Of a DNA stretch of 40,801 bases, positions 1-8,401 are shown piece by piece (the stretch's first letter is position 1; each line of letters opens with the position of its first letter). Made by a program: the position numbers and the translations under genes. The notes below the pieces were generated by a model. It worked only from the letters and a program-made list of their open reading frames with translations. It had not been told where the DNA came from and did no database searches. Origin of the DNA: an uncultured Prochlorococcus sp. (GTDB lineage: Bacteria; Cyanobacteriota; Cyanobacteriia; PCC-6307; Cyanobiaceae); assembly GCA_902525585.1 (NCBI GenBank), contig CABZHQ010000017.1, positions 1-40,801 on the forward strand. Direction: 5' to 3'.

Positions 1-759
1 TTGAAAATCAATACCCCATTTCTCTCTTGCCCCTTTTCTGAAATGTATGATCACAAAGCTCTCATCAGGAGTTGGGATATTTCTGCATATGAAAGGATTT
101 GAAGTGTCAATTGTGGGAATTCTTTGGAAATTAATATCGGTTTTGCTGAATTGTGGGCAGATGTGATTTATATAATCAGGCATTCTTCTCAATATCGTAT
201 CCACAATGGTTTCTGCTGAGTAACCTCTTTCTGCGTTATCTCTATGGATTTTTTGAATCCACTCTAAATTTGTTATTGGAACAACGCCAACAAGTAAATC
301 AGCATAAGATGCCACATTGTATCCATCCCCTTCTACCCCACCATGCAGACCTTCATAAAAAAGTACGTCTGTTCCCTCAGGAATATCTTCCCATGGAGTA
401 AATTGCCCAGGTTCTAGGGATGTACCAAGTCTTGTATTATGTTCTTCTGCTTCTTCAAGACTATGTAGATAATATCTTTTCTTTCCTCCTCCAGTTTCAC
501 CATAGATTTTAAAAAGTTCTTCTAACTTGTCAAAAAGATTAGCCTCTGGACCAAAATGAGAGAAATTTTCACCTTTTGCAAGAGCGTCTGCCATAGCTTT
601 TTTCATAGGCATTCTTTCAAATCTGTGGTAACTATCACCTTCTACAACTGCGGGAACAATATCTTCTCTGGCAAAAATATGCTCAAAGGCTCTTTTTACT
701 GTGCTTGTTCCTGCTCCTGAAGATCCTGTTACAGCGACTACTGGATGACGTTTTGACAT
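1..759 (-). CDS. prk: Phosphoribulokinase, 3' end cut by window edge
   Basis: Phosphorylates ribulose-5-phosphate to ribulose-1,5-bisphosphate with ATP, the step that regenerates the Rubisco substrate in the Calvin cycle (cytosolic). Reading the minus strand from the ATG at 757-759 gives MSKRHPVVAVTGSSGAGTST, with the P-loop GSSGAGTST near residues 12-20. Typical PRK stretches follow, such as EGDSYHRFERM and YEGLHGG. The frame stays open for 253 codons to base 1, so roughly the last fifth of a usual PRK of about 300 residues is missing. It stands apart from leuB upstream by about 90 bases, so it probably has its own promoter there. Identification is firm. Confidence 0.96.
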   Translation of the reverse strand, partial: MSKRHPVVAVTGSSGAGTSTVKRAFEHIFAREDIVPAVVEGDSYHRFERMPMKKAMADALAKGENFSHFGPEANLFDKLEELFKIYGETGGGKKRYYLHSLEEAEEHNTRLGTSLEPGQFTPWEDIPEGTDVLFYEGLHGGVEGDGYNVASYADLLVGVVPITNLEWIQKIHRDNAERGYSAETIVDTILRRMPDYINHICPQFSKTDINFQRIPTIDTSNPFICRNIPTPDESFVIIHFRKGAREKWGIDFQ

Positions 760-848
760 TTTTTAAAAACAATATCTAATGATTCTGACAGGTCATATGC
801 CAACTTTATGTTTTACTTAAAAATATTTTTTTATTTATTAATTTTTTT

Positions 849-1922
849 TTAAATTTCATCCATTATTTTATCTCCTATTTCACTGCAAGATAATACTTCG
901 GAAGAGCCATCAGCTAAATCGGCTGTTCTAAATCCTTTTGATAAAACTTTATCAATGGCAGTTTCTAAATTTTCTGCAGCTTCTACTTCATTTAATCCAA
1001 TTTTTAACATCATGGAAGCAGATAAAAGCATTGCAATTGGATTCGCTATGTTTTTACCAGCTATATCAGGAGCCGAACCATGAACCGGTTCAAAAACTCC
1101 TGGGCCATCATTGTTTAGAGAAGCTGAAGGAAGCATACCAATAGAACCAGTTAACATTGCGGCTAAGTCACTTAAAATATCCCCAAATAAATTACTCGTT
1201 AAAATTACATCAAATTGACCAGGATCTCTAACTAATTGCATTGCTGCATTATCAACGTACATATTGCTTAGAGATATATTTTTATCCTTTGAGATGATAT
1301 TTAAAACTGTATCTCTCCACAATTGACTAACCTCAAGAACGTTTGATTTATCAACTGAACATATTTTTTTATTTCTTTGGTTAGCAATTTTTATTGCTAT
1401 TTCTGTTATTCTTTCTATTTCGGCCGAATCATAAACCATCGTATTGAAAGCTTTTGGGATTTTTGTATTTGTTATGTGTCCTCTTGGTTTTCCAAAATAA
1501 ATTCCCCCTATTAATTCTCTTACAACAATAAGATCTACATGCTCAACGATTTCTTTTTTTAATGTACTTGCATCTAATAGAGATTTTCTTATTTTGACAG
1601 GCCTGATATTTGCGAAAAGGTTTAGGGCAGATCTTAACTTTAGTAATCCACTTTCTGGCCTTAATTCTCTTGCAAGAGAGTCATATTTAATATCTCCTAC
1701 ACATGCTAAAAGTACAGCATCACTATTTTTGCATTGATCAATTGTCTTATCTGGAGCAGGAGCCCCATATTTTTCATAAGCTATCCCTCCAAATAATTCT
1801 TCAATAATCTCAATATCGAAATTATGATTTGTTGAAAGCTTTATTAAAACTTTTTTTGAAACTTCTGAAATCTCTGGTCCAATTCCGTCTCCTGACAATA
1901 AAACTATCTTATATTTCTTCAT
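849..1922 (-). CDS. leuB: 3-isopropylmalate dehydrogenase
   Basis: Oxidises and decarboxylates 3-isopropylmalate with NAD+ in leucine biosynthesis; a cytosolic homodimer. The 357-residue length is standard. The N-terminus shows LLSGDGIGPEI. The substrate-binding region includes VVRELIGGIYFGKPRG, and the metal-binding and active-site segment YVDNAAMQL is followed by TSNLFGDILSDLAA. The cofactor loop reads EPVHGSAPDIAG. These are hallmarks of the isocitrate/isopropylmalate dehydrogenase family, and the fingerprint favours LeuB over Icd. It follows lpxD with a gap of about 29 bases, so it probably lies at the distal end of a long minus-strand transcription unit. Confidence 0.97.
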   Translation of the reverse strand: MKKYKIVLLSGDGIGPEISEVSKKVLIKLSTNHNFDIEIIEELFGGIAYEKYGAPAPDKTIDQCKNSDAVLLACVGDIKYDSLARELRPESGLLKLRSALNLFANIRPVKIRKSLLDASTLKKEIVEHVDLIVVRELIGGIYFGKPRGHITNTKIPKAFNTMVYDSAEIERITEIAIKIANQRNKKICSVDKSNVLEVSQLWRDTVLNIISKDKNISLSNMYVDNAAMQLVRDPGQFDVILTSNLFGDILSDLAAMLTGSIGMLPSASLNNDGPGVFEPVHGSAPDIAGKNIANPIAMLLSASMMLKIGLNEVEAAENLETAIDKVLSKGFRTADLADGSSEVLSCSEIGDKIMDEI

Positions 1923-1951
1923 TTGAATTTTTATTTACAAAGAACAATAAA

Positions 1952-2986
1952 TTATTGCTTGTCTAATTGTCTAAGTTTTTTTGCTAATTCTGGTAATTTT
2001 TTAAAAATACTTGAACTCCTTAGCCATGATTTATTTTCCATCGCGGGGAAACCACTAATTACCTTACCATCCTCTATATCACAATGGATTCCGCATTTTG
2101 AACTCGCAATGACATTATTCCCAACTTTTACTCTATTATTAACTCCTACTTGCCCTGCCAAAATAACACCATCTCCAATTTTTGCTCCTCCAGCTATACC
2201 AACTTGTGAAGCAAATGCACAATTCTTCCCAATTTTAACTCCATGACCTATTTGTATTAAATTATCCAATTTTGTTCCCTCATCAATAAAAGTAAATCCA
2301 ACTGCGGGCCTATCAATACAACAATTAGTTCCAATTTCTACAAAACTCATTATTTTTACACCACCTTTTTGAGGCATCTTTACCCATTTGCCATTTTTAG
2401 GAATAAAACCAAAACCCTCTGATCCAATAACAGAATTTGAATTAATAACACAATTATTTTTTAGAGTGGTATTTTCGTAAATTACACAATTTGGATGAAT
2501 TTTATTATTATTTCCTATTCGAACATTGCCTAAAATTGATGCTCCAGAAAGAATATGATTATTGTCACCAATTACAGTATTTTCTCCAATATAAACATTA
2601 GGTCCAATATGACAATCTGCTCCAATTATTGCTGTTTTATCTATAACCGCTGAAGCGTGAATTCCTGGTTTGAAATTGATAGTTTTATATAAACAATCCA
2701 ATACTTCTGCAAATGCAATTCTTGGGTTTTTAACGATTATGTTTGATATATTTAGTTTCTTTAGGGAACTAACGATTTCATCGTTATTAGTAGTTATTAT
2801 TGCTGATGCTTTAGTTTGATCTAATTTTTCTTTAAGGATATTATTTTCTTCTAAAAAAGATATTTGATGTTTAACTGCAGAATCTAATGATGCAGCATCA
2901 TCTATATATAAATCTTCAAAAATATTGGCACTAATAAAATTTGAATTTCCTTTTTTTACTAGATCAACTAAATCACTTAAAAGCAT
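1952..2986 (-). CDS. lpxD: UDP-3-O-acylglucosamine N-acyltransferase
   Basis: Transfers an acyl chain from acyl carrier protein to the 2-amino group of UDP-3-O-acyl-glucosamine, the third step of lipid A assembly. The 344-residue protein has an N-terminal uridine-binding-type domain (about 1-100). A long left-handed beta-helix follows (about 108-300), built of hexapeptide repeats such as IGPNVYIGENTVIGD. The catalytic-type histidine lies in QIGHGVKIG (His248). The C-terminal helix contains LPELAKKLRQL. Its presence implies an outer membrane with at least a minimal lipid A. It sits 20 bases downstream of proB. Confidence 0.95.
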   Translation of the reverse strand: MLLSDLVDLVKKGNSNFISANIFEDLYIDDAASLDSAVKHQISFLEENNILKEKLDQTKASAIITTNNDEIVSSLKKLNISNIIVKNPRIAFAEVLDCLYKTINFKPGIHASAVIDKTAIIGADCHIGPNVYIGENTVIGDNNHILSGASILGNVRIGNNNKIHPNCVIYENTTLKNNCVINSNSVIGSEGFGFIPKNGKWVKMPQKGGVKIMSFVEIGTNCCIDRPAVGFTFIDEGTKLDNLIQIGHGVKIGKNCAFASQVGIAGGAKIGDGVILAGQVGVNNRVKVGNNVIASSKCGIHCDIEDGKVISGFPAMENKSWLRSSSIFKKLPELAKKLRQLDKQ

Positions 2987-3006
2987 TTTTCAGTTTTAAT
3001 TTTTTT

Positions 3007-4089
3007 CTAAGAGAGAGCAAGAACATCTCTGTGTACGACAATTATCGAGGAGTTGTTATTTTCTTTATTATTTAAGATACTTCTTAATTTGTCGCTACTT
3101 ATTGATACTAAACCTTTTGCAACCTCTTTATCATTTGTATTTACGATTTTAACTGCCTGATTAATCGTAAAATTTCCTTCTACATTCTTAACACCAACCG
3201 CTAAAAGTGAGGCACCTTTTTTTTTAATGGCAAAAGAAGCGCCATCATCTAAAGTAATTTTCCCTACTGTTTGAATTGCATGTGAAAGCCAACTTTTTTT
3301 GTTTCCTATAGGTTTTTCTACTGGATAAAATAAAGTTCCAATTTTATTATCATTAAAAATTTCAATTAAGTTTTTTTTATTAGTTCCATCAACTAGTTGG
3401 ACTTCGACTCCTCCTTTTGTAGCTATTTCTGCAGAAATTAATTTTGTAGAAATCCCTCCTGTTCCCCATTCATTATTAGAGTTTTGAATATTTTTATCTT
3501 TAATTTCCTTTAATTCACTATTATGAACTTCTTTAATAGGTTGCGCATCTTTATTATTACGTGGATCTTTTGAGTATAGATTTTCAATATCGGTTAATAA
3601 AATAAGCTTGTTAGCATTTATAGCCAATGCAACTAAAGCAGAGAGGGTATCATTATCTCCATATTTAAGCTCTTCATTTGCTACTGTATCATTTTCATTT
3701 ACTATTGGAATAACATTTAAATCGATTAATTTTTTTAAAGTTTTAGAAGCGTTATTAAAGGATTCTCGTGAATTGAAATCAGCTTTAGTTATTAAAATTT
3801 GAGCAATATTATGACCTAATTTATTAAATACTTTATCGTATAAGGACATTAAGTTAACTTGACCTACTGCAGCAGTAGCTTGAAGTGTACTTAAATCATT
3901 TGGTCTCGTTTTAATATTTAATTTTTGGCAACCTAATCCAACGGCTCCACTTGTTACTAAAATTAATTTGTTTCCTTTTGAAAGAAAACTTTTAAAGGAT
4001 CTAGAAAGGTTTTCAATAACTTCTTCTGTAGATGCTTCCTCTGTTCCTCTTAAAATACTAGTACCAATTTTTATAACCCAAGTTTTCAT
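3007..4089 (-). CDS. proB: Glutamate 5-kinase
   Basis: Phosphorylates glutamate to gamma-glutamyl phosphate, the first committed step of proline synthesis. The 360-residue protein has the amino-acid-kinase domain: [10 protein letters not shown] at the N-terminus, [10 protein letters not shown] near 44-53, [10 protein letters not shown] near 131-140 and [13 protein letters not shown] near 144-156. A C-terminal PUA domain covers roughly 275-350. This two-domain build matches canonical ProB. Its start codon overlaps the stop of the upstream HAD phosphatase gene in a four-base ATGA-type junction, which suggests translational coupling. Confidence 0.96.
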   Translation of the reverse strand: MKTWVIKIGTSILRGTEEASTEEVIENLSRSFKSFLSKGNKLILVTSGAVGLGCQKLNIKTRPNDLSTLQATAAVGQVNLMSLYDKVFNKLGHNIAQILITKADFNSRESFNNASKTLKKLIDLNVIPIVNENDTVANEELKYGDNDTLSALVALAINANKLILLTDIENLYSKDPRNNKDAQPIKEVHNSELKEIKDKNIQNSNNEWGTGGISTKLISAEIATKGGVEVQLVDGTNKKNLIEIFNDNKIGTLFYPVEKPIGNKKSWLSHAIQTVGKITLDDGASFAIKKKGASLLAVGVKNVEGNFTINQAVKIVNTNDKEVAKGLVSISSDKLRSILNNKENNNSSIIVVHRDVLALS

Positions 4090-4580
4090 TTTATAAAATG
4101 AGAAATTAATTTTTCTATCATCAAAGTTAAATTAAATTTTATAGGCAAGCCATCTCTATTTAATCGCTTAACTAATATTGTTTTTATATCACATCTATTT
4201 CCAACAATAATATCTGTAAAAATTCTGTCGCCAATAATGGCTATATTTTTTGGCTCTCTGCCAATTTCTTTGATAGCAGACAAAGTTACTTTTTTTCTTG
4301 GTTTTGATGCATTGTATTTATACCTTAAATTTAATTCTTTCGCTATTTTTGCGATTCTTTTTTTTGATGGATTATTACTTATTAGATATAAGGAGAAAAG
4401 TTTTTTAGATTCTATGATCCAATTTTTTACAGCTTTTGGGATCTTATTAGATTTTCTATTTACTAGAGTCCCATCCACATCTAGCAATAAAGAATTAATT
4501 CCTTTTTTTTGCAATTCAGATTGAGAAATATTATATATTGGTGCGTTTGAATCCCAATTGACTTTTAGGATAGATCTCAT
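4086..4580 (-). CDS. YqeG-family HAD-IIIA phosphatase
   Basis: Small cytosolic phosphatase of the haloacid dehalogenase superfamily. The 164-residue protein shows motif [11 protein letters not shown] with the nucleophile Asp34 and Asp36, motif II LISNNPS, a lysine in KPRKK near 93-97, and motif [12 protein letters not shown] with Asp118 and Asp123. The YqeG group is known to act on phosphatidylglycerophosphate or other small phosphates in some organisms, but the substrate cannot be read from the sequence. A phosphatidylglycerophosphate phosphatase role would complement pgsA elsewhere in the window; that is inference. The stop overlaps the proB start, and DUF3727 lies 5 bases upstream. Confidence 0.88.
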   Translation of the reverse strand: MRSILKVNWDSNAPIYNISQSELQKKGINSLLLDVDGTLVNRKSNKIPKAVKNWIIESKKLFSLYLISNNPSKKRIAKIAKELNLRYKYNASKPRKKVTLSAIKEIGREPKNIAIIGDRIFTDIIVGNRCDIKTILVKRLNRDGLPIKFNLTLMIEKLISHFIK

Positions 4581-4585
4581 TGATT

Positions 4586-5122
4586 TTAAGAACTACTTCT
4601 TGCAAGCTCAGTTTCAATCAAAGGTTGAATTCTATCAAACTCATCATCTTCAACTAAAAAAGCACCTTTGTCTTTTAATTTACCTACGATAAAAAAAGGA
4701 TCTAGTGGTATATATAAACCATATTCTTGTTCAAAAAGATTAAAGTTAACAAGCAATTCATAACTCTCACTATCATCATCGACGTAATCTTCTTCTAATT
4801 CATCGTAAATTGGTTCTTCAAGTTCTCCTGATACTGTTAATGTAACTGCTGATCTGATAAGTCTTAAATCATGTTCTTGAAGAACTGCTTCAGCATTTTT
4901 TAGTATTTGTTCATTTTTATCTATTTTCTCAATTAATTCAGGTTCATCTTTTTCATTTATCTTAAAAAGACTTACTGGAGTATCAACTGGCGTTAATAAA
5001 GCATATTCTTGGCCTTCAACACTTACTAATTGTTCAAGATAACAAAATAGCTCGTTTCCATTTGAATCATTTAATAAAAGAGTCTGTGCATCATAATTAT
5101 CATTTGAATTGGCTTCTTTCAT
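4586..5122 (-). CDS. DUF3727 (DUF1292-like) protein
   Basis: 178-residue acidic protein of unknown function. The N-terminal part (about 12-60) resembles DUF1292, including LLNDSNGNELFCYLEQLV and the YALLTPVDTPV strand. The remainder matches the cyanobacterial and plastid DUF3727 type, with an acidic linker (ELEEDYVDDDSES) and a C-terminal FFIVGKLKDKGAFLVEDDEFD segment. There is no signal peptide or membrane span. It sits 26 bases downstream of ruvX. DUF1292 proteins also sit beside the ruvX homologue in Firmicutes, so this pairing looks old and possibly functional, but no reaction can be assigned. Confidence 0.85.
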   Translation of the reverse strand: MKEANSNDNYDAQTLLLNDSNGNELFCYLEQLVSVEGQEYALLTPVDTPVSLFKINEKDEPELIEKIDKNEQILKNAEAVLQEHDLRLIRSAVTLTVSGELEEPIYDELEEDYVDDDSESYELLVNFNLFEQEYGLYIPLDPFFIVGKLKDKGAFLVEDDEFDRIQPLIETELARSSS

Positions 5123-5148
5123 TTAAAAATTATCTATCCTTTTTAATA

Positions 5149-5610
5149 CTAATATTTTATCTGACGTTTACCAGCTATTTCTTCTAATTCAGGACCCTCT
5201 TTGATCCATTGTTCAAGTATTATTTTTGCTGACAAACTATCAATCAATCCTGATTTATCTTTTTTTATTCCAAATCTTTCTGAAGATTCCCAAGTTGAAC
5301 TATGTTCATTGACATAAGAAAATGGAAGCTTTAATTCATTTGAAAGTAATTTACCGTAATTTTTACAGTCAATAGCTTGAGTGGTCATTTGACCTTCCTC
5401 ATCTAGCGGAATACCCACAATAAAACCAGTCAAATTAAATTCATTTATATAGTTTCTAATGATTTTAATCTCTTGATTATTTTCAAATCGTTTTACTGCT
5501 GGAAGTATATTTGATGTTATGCAGAGAGGATCACAATAAGCTAATCCTATTCTTTTGGTACCTATATCCAAACTCAAAATTGACTTGGGTTTGGGTTTGC
5601 AAAATTTCAC
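5149..5610 (-). CDS. ruvX: RuvX/YqgF-type putative Holliday junction resolvase
   Basis: RNase H-fold nuclease family thought to resolve Holliday junctions or to act in pre-16S rRNA processing. The 153-residue length is typical. The N-terminal motif [16 protein letters not shown] carries the first acidic catalytic residue, [12 protein letters not shown] is the central motif, and [10 protein letters not shown] holds the next conserved acidic position. The C-terminal [13 protein letters not shown] helix follows the family pattern. The start overlaps the stop of the upstream GNAT-like gene by four bases. Resolvase versus rRNA-processing roles are both argued for the family, and the sequence cannot decide. 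Confidence 0.92.
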   Translation of the reverse strand: MKFCKPKPKSILSLDIGTKRIGLAYCDPLCITSNILPAVKRFENNQEIKIIRNYINEFNLTGFIVGIPLDEEGQMTTQAIDCKNYGKLLSNELKLPFSYVNEHSSTWESSERFGIKKDKSGLIDSLSAKIILEQWIKEGPELEEIAGKRQIKY

Positions 5611-6662
5611 TTTGTTCTTAATGGAAAAGGAGATGGATATGGATTACCTTGCGGACTTAATTTTTCAAAGATTGATTCCAAAGATTGATTTATTATATTT
5701 ACTTGTTTGGCTTCATTCTTAATTATTGTGTTCCTAATAAGAATTATTTCTTGATTCTTTTCTTTGATATTGCACTCTTCGAGAAAAACATTTAATTGAG
5801 AATTTTCTTTATAGGTTTTTAAATATGAAATAGGTGATTTTTCAAAAAATCTTTTTATAAATTCTTTTAAAATAGAATTAAATCTCTTGTCCCAATATCT
5901 ACTTAAAGTTAAAGTATAAATTTCCTCATTTTGATAATTAATATCTTTTAAAATTGTACATAAAACTGAATTTTCATGTATTAAGGCACCACTCTTAGAG
6001 TTATTTCTTTTAAGAATGTCGTCTTGATCAAAATCTAAAGTATTTCTTATTAGGGGAGATTGATTTGATCTTATGAAATTAACTATTTTTAATATATTTT
6101 GTTTATTAATGTTTTGGAATTCATTAATTAATGTATAGGCATTGGTATTTTGATTTGTAGATTTATTTAGATCAGAACCATCCCAAAGGATTATCTCTCC
6201 TAACGGTTGAAAGCCTAATTCTCTTGAGTTTGATATGAGGTCAACATTATTTATATCTGAATTAATTATCCAACTTGAAGTTTTGATTTCTTTTCTTGAA
6301 ATAGATTTTTTTATCAATCCTAAAGTTAATTGTTTATCTGTTAAAGAACACTTGTTGATAATCAACTTGGGCTTAGATATTTTTAAACAAGTCTCTTTTT
6401 TGTTTAAAGGAAAAATATTCAAATAACCAATAATTTCGTTTCCGTATATAGCAATTATGCATTTATTTTTATTTTTCTTAAGATTATTTAAAAAAATTTT
6501 TAAATCATCAAAGGTGTTTATAATAGCCATCTTTAAAAACCAATTATTCAATTCCTTATTTTTAATATCTATTAAAAGGTTAATGTGCCTTATATGGAGC
6601 TCTTCAAAAGTTACTTCCATTCCTTTTTTAGATTGAAAAGAATAAGAGGTATCTTTTTTCAT
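5607..6662 (-). CDS. Conserved hypothetical, possible GNAT acetyltransferase
   Basis: 351-residue protein with no signal peptide or membrane span. The N-terminal half (about 15-165) has features that could fit a GNAT acetyltransferase fold, including [19 protein letters not shown], like a beta4 strand after a conserved Gly. A second module spans roughly 190-320 (for example [19 protein letters not shown]). I do not see a clean acetyl-CoA pyrophosphate loop, so the enzyme call is tentative. It is packed between ruvX (4-base overlap) and the CofE-like gene (start follows the stop directly), so it is very likely co-transcribed with both. The substrate is unknown. Confidence 0.7.
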   Translation of the reverse strand: MKKDTSYSFQSKKGMEVTFEELHIRHINLLIDIKNKELNNWFLKMAIINTFDDLKIFLNNLKKNKNKCIIAIYGNEIIGYLNIFPLNKKETCLKISKPKLIINKCSLTDKQLTLGLIKKSISRKEIKTSSWIINSDINNVDLISNSRELGFQPLGEIILWDGSDLNKSTNQNTNAYTLINEFQNINKQNILKIVNFIRSNQSPLIRNTLDFDQDDILKRNNSKSGALIHENSVLCTILKDINYQNEEIYTLTLSRYWDKRFNSILKEFIKRFFEKSPISYLKTYKENSQLNVFLEECNIKEKNQEIILIRNTIIKNEAKQVNIINQSLESIFEKLSPQGNPYPSPFPLRTK

Positions 6663-7829
6663 TTACTTTTTTTCTCTTATTAATACTATAGGGGTTTTTT
6701 CATCTCCATTGCCAGCTGGATTAGATATTAAGTTTCTTTTGAGTATTTTATTTACTGTTTTATTTGAACTAGCTAAGACTTTCACACCTCCAAGATCATT
6801 AACATCGACTACAGCTACATCTACATTTAGATAGTTTGAGACCTCCTTACAAAATAAATCCGCATTGAGAGGACCCATAACTATACTCTTATCGTAGGGT
6901 TTAACTGTACCACTTATATCATCAATGAGGGATGATTCCGAACCAGTTAACCTATAAAACATACCCTTAATACCAACTAATTTGAAGAGAAATCCAACAA
7001 ATAGTGCAAAGGTTATTCTTGTGACTCCGATTTTATTTATTAATAATTGCATGCCGCAAGCTGTTGCGAGACTGCTTGTAGGGTGAAAAAAATAACATAA
7101 TGCTTTCGAAAATAAACTATATTCTAAATTTTGAGGGGAAATATATCTATTTTGCATAATCGCTAGTGGACTCTCACCGATCGTTAAAATATCATTTTTT
7201 TCTACAATTCCCTTACAGTATTCAATCACAGTATTTACTGGGTTATCAAAGCAACCAAGTAAATCAGTTTTAATAGCAAAAGCTTTATATTTATTACTTA
7301 AAGGAATTTCAAAAACTTCTTTCGGCCTTTGTTTTTGACCATCTAAATTAATTAAGAAACAATCCTTATTATTTGAAATACCAAAATGTCCATAGTTCTC
7401 CCAATATATTTTTAACCATAGATATTTTATTTTTTTTCTAAAGTTATTATTGCTAAATTTATATATGATTCTTACAAATAATTCTGAATTTGACTTTATA
7501 ATTGTTGTTGGCCAGTAATTATTTAAATTCTTAATTTTATTATTTTCATTTATATAAATATCTTCCTGATAATTAAAATTTTGGCAATATTCGTTACCTT
7601 TACTTTTAAAAAAATCTAATTCAAAATTTATATTAGATACCATCGTCTCTTTGGTTTTACTTTTATTAGTTATTTTAAAATCAATAATTAATTCGTTTAA
7701 ACCATCCTTTTTTTTGATTTTGTAATTTATAGGTACTAGATTTAACTTAGATTTGGGTGAGTTTTTAATATATAAATCTGAAATAATTAAAAAAATTAAA
7801 AGGACTAAGAGGATATTTATTAATATCAT
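6663..7829 (-). CDS. CofE-like (F420-0:gamma-glutamyl ligase family) membrane protein
   Basis: 388-residue protein. Residues 1-20 form a hydrophobic anchor (MILINILLVLLIFLIISDLY), followed by a beta-rich region to about 170. The C-terminal half matches the F420-0:gamma-glutamyl ligase family: AFAIKTDLLGCFDNP, ILTIGESPLAIMQNRY, a Gly/Ser/Asp segment SLIDDISGTVKPYDKSIV, and VDVAVVDVNDLGGVKVL. CofE adds glutamates to coenzyme F420, but picocyanobacteria are not known to make F420. The substrate here is probably another acid accepting an amino acid; this is inference. Its stop abuts the next gene's start, and it follows the thioredoxin-fold gene by 9 bases. Confidence 0.82.
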   Translation of the reverse strand: MILINILLVLLIFLIISDLYIKNSPKSKLNLVPINYKIKKKDGLNELIIDFKITNKSKTKETMVSNINFELDFFKSKGNEYCQNFNYQEDIYINENNKIKNLNNYWPTTIIKSNSELFVRIIYKFSNNNFRKKIKYLWLKIYWENYGHFGISNNKDCFLINLDGQKQRPKEVFEIPLSNKYKAFAIKTDLLGCFDNPVNTVIEYCKGIVEKNDILTIGESPLAIMQNRYISPQNLEYSLFSKALCYFFHPTSSLATACGMQLLINKIGVTRITFALFVGFLFKLVGIKGMFYRLTGSESSLIDDISGTVKPYDKSIVMGPLNADLFCKEVSNYLNVDVAVVDVNDLGGVKVLASSNKTVNKILKRNLISNPAGNGDEKTPIVLIREKK

Positions 7830-7838
7830 TTTTTAAAA

Positions 7839-8387
7839 TTAATTTTTGTTGTTATCTTTTTTTTCAGAAATGATACTGTTGTATTCATTAAAACTTTCTA
7901 CAGAAAATGTCGTATCTTCTATATCAATTCCCTTTAGTTCTCCTATAACTTTGTTTAATTCATCTATATTAATCATTCCATTTTTATCATATTGGACTTC
8001 TCCATCACTATTTAAAATAATGGTTTGTGGAATTAATCCGTTCCAATAATAATTAGGTTCATTTCTAAGATCAGACTTTTTTTTGTCCTGTAATTCATCA
8101 GTAGTTAGAGCAATGATATCTATATTATTTCTCCATATCAAATCTAAACCGGATATTATCGGAGCCATATATTTACTATCTGAGCTGTCGTCAAGATAAA
8201 AAAATAAAACTGCGACTCTTTTATTTTTTAATGATTCCTGAAGAGTTGTCTGGGGAGGAACTATAGCCCCATTACCCGCATATATAGGAAAAATGTTGCC
8301 ATCGTAACTATCAGAATCTCTAGAGGCATTTGCTTTATATGGACTTAAGAAAATTAATGCTATTAGGATCCATTGAACTATTTTCAT
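7839..8387 (-). CDS. Thylakoid photosystem I accumulation factor-like, thioredoxin fold
   Basis: 182-residue exported protein. Residues 1-21 form a signal peptide ending KANA, predicted to send it to the periplasm or thylakoid lumen. The rest has a thioredoxin-like order: VAVLFFYLDDSSDSKYMAP, then IDIIALTTDEL, then LIPQTIILNSDGEVQYD, where the IPQ resembles the cis-Pro loop. No cysteine occurs anywhere in the protein, so it cannot act as a dithiol oxidoreductase. It resembles the family annotated in cyanobacteria as photosystem I accumulation factor, so a scaffold or assembly role is likelier. It lies in the gene chain between DUF3685 and the CofE-like gene. Confidence 0.78.
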   Translation of the reverse strand: MKIVQWILIALIFLSPYKANASRDSDSYDGNIFPIYAGNGAIVPPQTTLQESLKNKRVAVLFFYLDDSSDSKYMAPIISGLDLIWRNNIDIIALTTDELQDKKKSDLRNEPNYYWNGLIPQTIILNSDGEVQYDKNGMINIDELNKVIGELKGIDIEDTTFSVESFNEYNSIISEKKDNNKN

Positions 8388-8401
8388 TAAAGTTTAAAAA
8401 C

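Noticed and set aside
153..401. 82-codon plus-strand ORF
   Set aside because: It lies entirely within phosphoribulokinase on the opposite strand; the translation has no domain and reads as a shadow.
1923..2246. 107-codon plus-strand ORF opposite lpxD
   Set aside because: Hexapeptide-repeat DNA read in reverse; no real features.
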